This document shows positions 6,541-8,960 of a DNA stretch of 8,960 bases, one piece after another. Source of the stretch: JACCTH01 sp035281645 (GTDB lineage Bacteria; Actinomycetota; Acidimicrobiia; Spongiisociales; ZC4RG35); assembly GCA_035281645.1 (NCBI GenBank), contig DATEDN010000038.1, positions 1 to 8,960 on the forward strand, given 5' to 3'. How positions within the stretch are numbered: the first letter of the stretch is position 1; every line of letters starts with the position of its first letter. The notes beneath the pieces were generated by a model. That model searched no databases and was not told the origin of the DNA. It was given only the letters and a program-made list of their open reading frames with translations. The position numbers and the translations under genes were made by a program.

Positions 6541-6975
6541 ATGGTGACACCAGTAATCGTTGCGGGTCTGATATTGGCCGCAGTGTGGGGTCTGTACCTA
6601 CTCCCCGGTATGTTTGGGGAGCGGCGCAGCACTCCGCTCAACTCGACTGAAGAATTCGATCGTCTGACAAGGGTGATCGCCGACGTCCAGCGTCGCGCCT
6701 ACGACGCTCGCCTTTCGAATAATCGTGACCAGATGCGGACTCGCCGGCGGCGAGCCCTGGCAGCTCTAATCGTCATCGCTATTGCCACCCTGGTGGTGGC
6801 CTGGCGCCGGCAATCGCTCAATTGGCTTCTGGTTCATATCGGCATCGATGCCTGCCTGGCCTGGTATCTGGCGATGCTCTCCCAAATCCGCCAGCGCCAG
6901 GCGCAACAACTCGCCAATCGCTACGCCGAGAACACGCTTGAAGAGTCACCGGTCCGGGTCGTCTCCCAGCGCTAG
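6541..6975 (+). CDS. Small three-TM protein, candidate GlpR/SepX-like divisome membrane protein
   Basis: Protein of 144 residues: an N-terminal membrane segment (about 3-22), a charged linker (25-65, including STEEFDRLTRVI), a strongly basic stretch RTRRRRA (66-72), then two hydrophobic segments (about 72-88 and 92-113) and a polar Gln/Arg-rich tail. The layout (GLILAAVWGLYLLP first helix, linker with a D-R-L-T-R-V-like pattern, Arg run, paired helices) and its place after galU-moeA resemble actinobacterial GlpR/SepX (Rv0996 in M. tuberculosis). GlpR anchors the MoeA-like Glp at the division site. It is much shorter than those proteins (Rv0996 is roughly 350 residues), lacking a long C-terminal part. 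Assignment rests on layout and context, not on a diagnostic motif. The ATG at 6541 was chosen; an upstream in-frame start at 6397 lies inside moaC. Confidence 0.6.
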   Translation: MVTPVIVAGLILAAVWGLYLLPGMFGERRSTPLNSTEEFDRLTRVIADVQRRAYDARLSNNRDQMRTRRRRALAALIVIAIATLVVAWRRQSLNWLLVHIGIDACLAWYLAMLSQIRQRQAQQLANRYAENTLEESPVRVVSQR

Positions 6976-6993
6976 TTTCGGTTTTTATCAGCC

Positions 6994-7018
6994 AGACCGA
7001 TTGCTTTCCAAACGGTCT
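6994..7018 (+). terminator. Hairpin after the GlpR-like gene, possible terminator
   Basis: AGACCG (6994-6999) pairs with CGGTCT (7013-7018). Inside, TTG (7001-7003) pairs with CAA (7009-7011) around a five-base loop, with one A-A mismatch between the two helices. It starts 19 bases after the stop of the 6541-6975 gene and before the tRNA. No T-run follows, so it may end or merely protect the transcript. Confidence 0.4.
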
Positions 7019-7049
7019 ACGCGCGGAGAAGCGGGTCGCCCTTCTCAAG

Positions 7050-7055
7050 TAAGAT
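7050..7055 (+). promoter_or_regulatory. -10 element for tRNA-Ala
   Basis: TAAGAT lies 11 bases before the mature tRNA 5' end, placing a transcription start near 7061, a few bases ahead of the tRNA. No good -35 hexamer is seen at the right distance, so this is tentative. Confidence 0.35.
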
Positions 7056-7066
7056 TGAGTGATCCC

Positions 7067-7140
7067 GGGGGTGTAGCTCAGCCCGGCAGAGCGCTTCCCT
7101 CGCACGGAAGAAGCCAGGGGTTCAAATCCCCTCACCTCCA
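7067..7140 (+). tRNA. tRNA-Ala (anticodon CGC)
   Basis: A complete cloverleaf can be drawn. Acceptor stem GGGGGTG (7067-7073) pairs with CACCTCC (7133-7139) and contains a G3-U70 wobble, the main alanine identity element. D-arm GCTC/GAGC (7076-7079, 7089-7092). Anticodon stem CTTCC/GGAAG (7094-7098, 7106-7110) with loop CTCGCAC gives anticodon CGC (7101-7103), reading GCG. T-arm AGGGG/CCCCT (7116-7120, 7128-7132) with TTCAAAT. Discriminator A at 7140. The next bases are CGA, so the CCA end is added after transcription. Confidence 0.97.
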
Positions 7141-7170
7141 CGACACCCGCAGGGATCACTACAAGCGCCA

Positions 7171-8085
7171 TTATCTGACATGTCTGCCCGCCCAGTCGGC
7201 GAGTAAGTCGAGGTAGCCAGGTACGAAGCCAGCGCCGTCTTGTTGTATCCGGTGGTCTCCTCCGGAAAACACGACCACCGCCGAGTCTTGATTTCCCGCT
7301 TGCCTTAGGGCGACGCCAGTCTCCTCCGCGCATCGCCATGCGGGAAGGAGCACATCCCGGCCTCCGTAAACTGCCAGGTAGGGGCATCGAATCTGTTGCA
7401 GAGCTTCTAGTGGCTCATATCCCTCGGTGACGAAACGGCCTATAAGCCTCCAGTCAGCTTCTTCGTCGAAAGTCAGATACCCATACCACGGCTGGGCTCT
7501 CGCTGGTTCAAGGATGCGAGCTTGGACGGTCTCGAAGGAGAGGCCTTGACGAGCTGCATCATGAATTTGGGCCAAGAACGTAAGGGCGAGATCGATGTCA
7601 GCCTCAGAGTGTCCATCGTCTCGCATTGAGTGTTCACAGCCATACAGATCTTGGGCTGGTAGGGCAATTGACGGGCCCGAGTTGGCGATCGCGAACGGCA
7701 AGCCCTGAAGCCGAGCGGCCAGCATCTGCACGAGCCATCCACCCTGACTGTGCCCCCACACTCCGACGCTGTCAGCCCTGACCATTGGGTGTTGTTTAAG
7801 AGAGGCCAGGGCTGCGATCACCTGATCGGCGCGGTCGTACAGCCCATGGTCCCGCCAATCCCCCGAAGAATCCCCACAACCAGGCTTGTCGAAAGCGAAT
7901 GTGCCGATTCCCCTAGCTAGGAATGCATCCCGAATAGGAGAGAAGTAGCCATCGGCCGAACGGTCTGATGGACCCGAGCCCTGAAGCATCACCACAACTG
8001 GATGAGGGGCGATGGCACCAGGCGAATGAAGCGTCCCCACCAACCGGAGGCCCATCCATCCGAAGACAATTGTCTCTTTGCTCAT
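7171..8085 (-). CDS. Alpha/beta hydrolase (serine hydrolase, esterase/peptidase-like)
   Basis: Cytoplasmic alpha/beta-hydrolase of 304 residues without signal peptide. The catalytic triad is visible: nucleophile Ser113 in the elbow GHSQGG (111-116), acid Asp244 in YGGRDVLLP (240-248), base His278 in SGGDHR (274-279). The oxyanion region LQGSGPSDRS (34-43) and DKPGCGDSSG (66-75) are typical of the COG1073/S9-like dienelactone-hydrolase group. A helical cap lies at about 140-230. Substrate cannot be told from sequence. The ATG at 8085 has a good ribosome-binding site (GAGGTG, five bases upstream); the in-frame GTG at 8091 overlaps that site and was rejected. By hand count, 7501-7680 is about 56% GC against about 68% in 5101-5280 of moeA, so later acquisition is possible. 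It converges on the tRNA and no functional partner is adjacent. Confidence 0.87.
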   Translation of the reverse strand: MSKETIVFGWMGLRLVGTLHSPGAIAPHPVVVMLQGSGPSDRSADGYFSPIRDAFLARGIGTFAFDKPGCGDSSGDWRDHGLYDRADQVIAALASLKQHPMVRADSVGVWGHSQGGWLVQMLAARLQGLPFAIANSGPSIALPAQDLYGCEHSMRDDGHSEADIDLALTFLAQIHDAARQGLSFETVQARILEPARAQPWYGYLTFDEEADWRLIGRFVTEGYEPLEALQQIRCPYLAVYGGRDVLLPAWRCAEETGVALRQAGNQDSAVVVFSGGDHRIQQDGAGFVPGYLDLLADWAGRHVR

Positions 8086-8247
8086 CCCCACCTCACGCTA
8101 GGAATGAAACACCTTCACAACGATGCGCGCGTGGCGAAATCTCCCGAGTATCAGCGGGGTGTCCTTCTCCCCGAGTTTCCATGACAGACCGGGCGGGTAA
8201 GTAGGAACTACGAAGAACCCTGGTTTGGCTAACAATCCGGGGCGGGA

Positions 8248-8291
8248 CTGGGATCGCCGGGTCGCTGGAAACCGCGGCTCGCCGATCTCAG
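8248..8291 (+). ncRNA. Long hairpin with GAAA tetraloop in the STAS gene leader
   Basis: Positions 8248-8267 fold back on 8272-8291: 20 positions with 15 Watson-Crick pairs, three G-U wobbles (8251/8288, 8260/8279, 8262/8277) and two mismatches (8257/8282, 8266/8273), closed by the stable tetraloop GAAA (8268-8271) on a G-C pair. The wobbles become A-C mismatches in the opposite strand, so the fold favours a plus-sense RNA. It ends 49 bases before the GTG at 8341. No T-run follows, which argues against a terminator. I recognise no known riboswitch core. It could be a regulatory leader, an RNA-processing or stability element, or a small RNA. The rest of the spacer (8092-8340) shows nothing I can name. 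Confidence 0.5.
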
Positions 8292-8340
8292 CTTCAGGCG
8301 CTGCTCGTGACCCCGGCAGTCATTTGTCAAAGGAAGAGCA

Positions 8341-8688
8341 GTGCGCAGAGGATTAAATCAGGGTGATCTCGCCAGCGGACGGTTGCTGGCGTCCCTGAAC
8401 AAAGAAGGGGATGTTTTCGTGGTCGTGTTGTTTGGCGCGCTCGATTACTCGACGGCCTCGATGGTCGAAAAGGTCCTCTTCGGCATGCGTCCCAGTGATC
8501 CAGTAATTCTCGATCTTGCCGGGCTCAGATTCGTTGATTGGGCCGGCTTTCGGTCGCTCTTTTCATTGAAGGAAGGCCCGCGGCCAGGGAGCCTCTTCAT
8601 CAGGAATCCACCGCCCAGCATTCGCCGATTCCTTGAGATTGTCGAGCTCGGCAGGCTGCTCGAGGACGAACCAAAGGTCGAGCGCTGA
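8341..8688 (+). CDS. Small STAS-domain protein (anti-sigma factor antagonist-like) without phospho-site
   Basis: Protein of 115 residues with a single STAS fold (about 15-110): FGALDYSTASMVEKVL (31-46), then the core strand and loop VILDLAGLRFVDWAGFRSLF (55-74). In SpoIIAA/RsbV-type antagonists this loop reads D-S-S/T-G, with a serine phosphorylated by the partner anti-sigma kinase. Here it is Asp66-Trp67-Ala68-Gly69, so no phosphorylatable residue is present. The protein may be a constitutive antagonist, a degenerate STAS, or a binding module in another complex. No anti-sigma kinase or sigma factor is adjacent in the window. GTG start supported by AGGA (8331-8334), six bases upstream. Its stop codon lies inside a hairpin, and it converges on the YceI gene. 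Confidence 0.8.
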   Translation: MRRGLNQGDLASGRLLASLNKEGDVFVVVLFGALDYSTASMVEKVLFGMRPSDPVILDLAGLRFVDWAGFRSLFSLKEGPRPGSLFIRNPPPSIRRFLEIVELGRLLEDEPKVER

Positions 8689-8707
8689 GGGCACTGATCC
8701 CTCAGCG
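8683..8707 (+). terminator. Hairpin over the STAS gene stop codon
   Basis: CGCTGAGGG (8683-8691) and CCCTCAGCG (8699-8707) form a perfect nine-base-pair stem around a seven-base loop; the TGA stop (8686-8688) lies in the left arm. No T-run follows, so termination efficiency is doubtful; it may act as a 3'-end stabiliser or weak terminator. Confidence 0.45.
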
Positions 8708-8752
8708 ACGTTGCGGAGGTCACGCCTGACAGCAAAGTACCTCCAATCAGAA

Positions 8753-8782
8753 AAGGTCCAGGGCCAATCGGCCCTGGACCTT
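8753..8782 (-). terminator. Intrinsic terminator between converging STAS and yceI-like genes
   Basis: A perfect 13-base-pair stem (8753-8765 with 8770-8782) around a four-base loop. Read on the minus strand it is followed by TTTTCTGATT, a usable T-tract; read on the plus strand the 3' side is CCAGAAGC, without one. It therefore most likely ends the minus-strand YceI-family transcript, about 20 bases after that gene's stop, and may also block plus-strand readthrough. Confidence 0.82.
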
Positions 8783-8804
8783 CCAGAAGCTTCAATCGCC
8801 CGGA

Positions 8805-8960
8805 TCAGGAAGGGTCCGGAACCTTTATCGCTGAGACCTCGAATTCGAGCGTGACGCTTTCGCTCACCAACACTCCGCCGGCCTCCAGGGTGGCATTCCA
8901 ATTGACACCCCAGTCCTTGCGATTGATGGTGGCCTTGCCTTCGAGGCCGATCCTCCGGTT
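8805..8960 (-). CDS. YceI-family protein, C-terminal part only
   Basis: The minus-strand frame open from the window end encodes the last 51 residues of a YceI-like lipocalin-fold protein: IGLEGKATINRKDWGVNWNA, then EAGGVLVSESVTLEFEVSAIK, and a stop at 8807-8805. The pattern T-I-N-R-K-D-W/F-G-V-N-W-N-A followed by G-G-V-L-V-S and a final T-L-E-F-E-V-S-A strand is the standard YceI C-terminus. YceI proteins are beta-barrels that bind isoprenoid-type lipids; the ligand and role here are unknown. The N-terminus, and whether there is a signal peptide, lie outside the window. Confidence 0.88.
   Translation of the reverse strand, partial: NRRIGLEGKATINRKDWGVNWNATLEAGGVLVSESVTLEFEVSAIKVPDPS

Noticed and set aside
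8081..8097. Partial resemblance of the hydrolase 5' region to the tRNA-Ala 3' end (possible att site)
   Set aside because: Matching needs several gaps and the shared runs are only about six bases; this is chance level, and there is no integrase in the window.
8201..8211. Small palindrome GTAG-GAA-CTAC as a possible operator
   Set aside because: Four-base arms are expected by chance and no promoter could be placed next to it.

Overview
The window is high-GC bacterial chromosome and looks like an actinobacterium, probably a lineage outside the well-studied genera (Acidimicrobiia or a relative is my guess, not proven). The evidence is the codon bias, the frequent GTG starts, a tRNA gene without an encoded CCA end, an FmdB/Ruc-like zinc-ribbon protein with a long hydrophilic tail, and a gene order resembling the Rv0990c-Rv0996 region of Mycobacterium tuberculosis as I remember it (zinc-ribbon gene divergent from galU, moeA and a membrane protein). 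I see no insertion sequence, phage gene, CRISPR array or plasmid function.

Layout. Positions 1-1554 (+) carry an acetolactate-synthase-like (IlvG-type) ThDP enzyme cut off by the window start. A minus-strand cluster follows, read right to left: fmdB/ruc-like zinc ribbon (3297-2983), a one-TM SAF-domain protein (2943-2419) and undecaprenyl-diphosphatase uppP (2396-1629). A short divergent promoter region (3298-3404) separates it from a tight plus-strand run: plsY (phosphatidate synthesis), galU-like nucleotidyltransferase, moeA and moaC. Consecutive genes in this run overlap or abut by a few bases, so translational coupling is likely. After moaC, with its own promoter-like sequence, lies a small three-TM protein (6541-6975) that I assign tentatively to the GlpR/SepX family, the membrane partner of MoeA-like Glp in actinobacterial cell division. 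A tRNA-Ala(CGC) gene follows at 7067-7140.

The right part is less conserved: an alpha/beta hydrolase on the minus strand (8085-7171), a spacer containing a strong 20-position hairpin closed by a GAAA tetraloop (8248-8291), a small STAS-domain protein (8341-8688) lacking the usual phosphorylatable serine, an intrinsic terminator (8753-8782), and the C-terminal end of a YceI-family gene entering from the right on the minus strand.

How the genes fit together. The central block combines envelope supply (UppP for lipid carrier recycling, PlsY for phospholipid, GalU for sugar nucleotides), molybdenum cofactor synthesis (MoaC, MoeA), protein quality control (Ruc-like) and a candidate division pair (MoeA/Glp with GlpR). 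This is mostly core chromosome. The most interesting items are the MoeA-GlpR-like pairing, the HxxC variant of the zinc ribbon, the phospho-site-less STAS protein and the unexplained hairpin in its leader.
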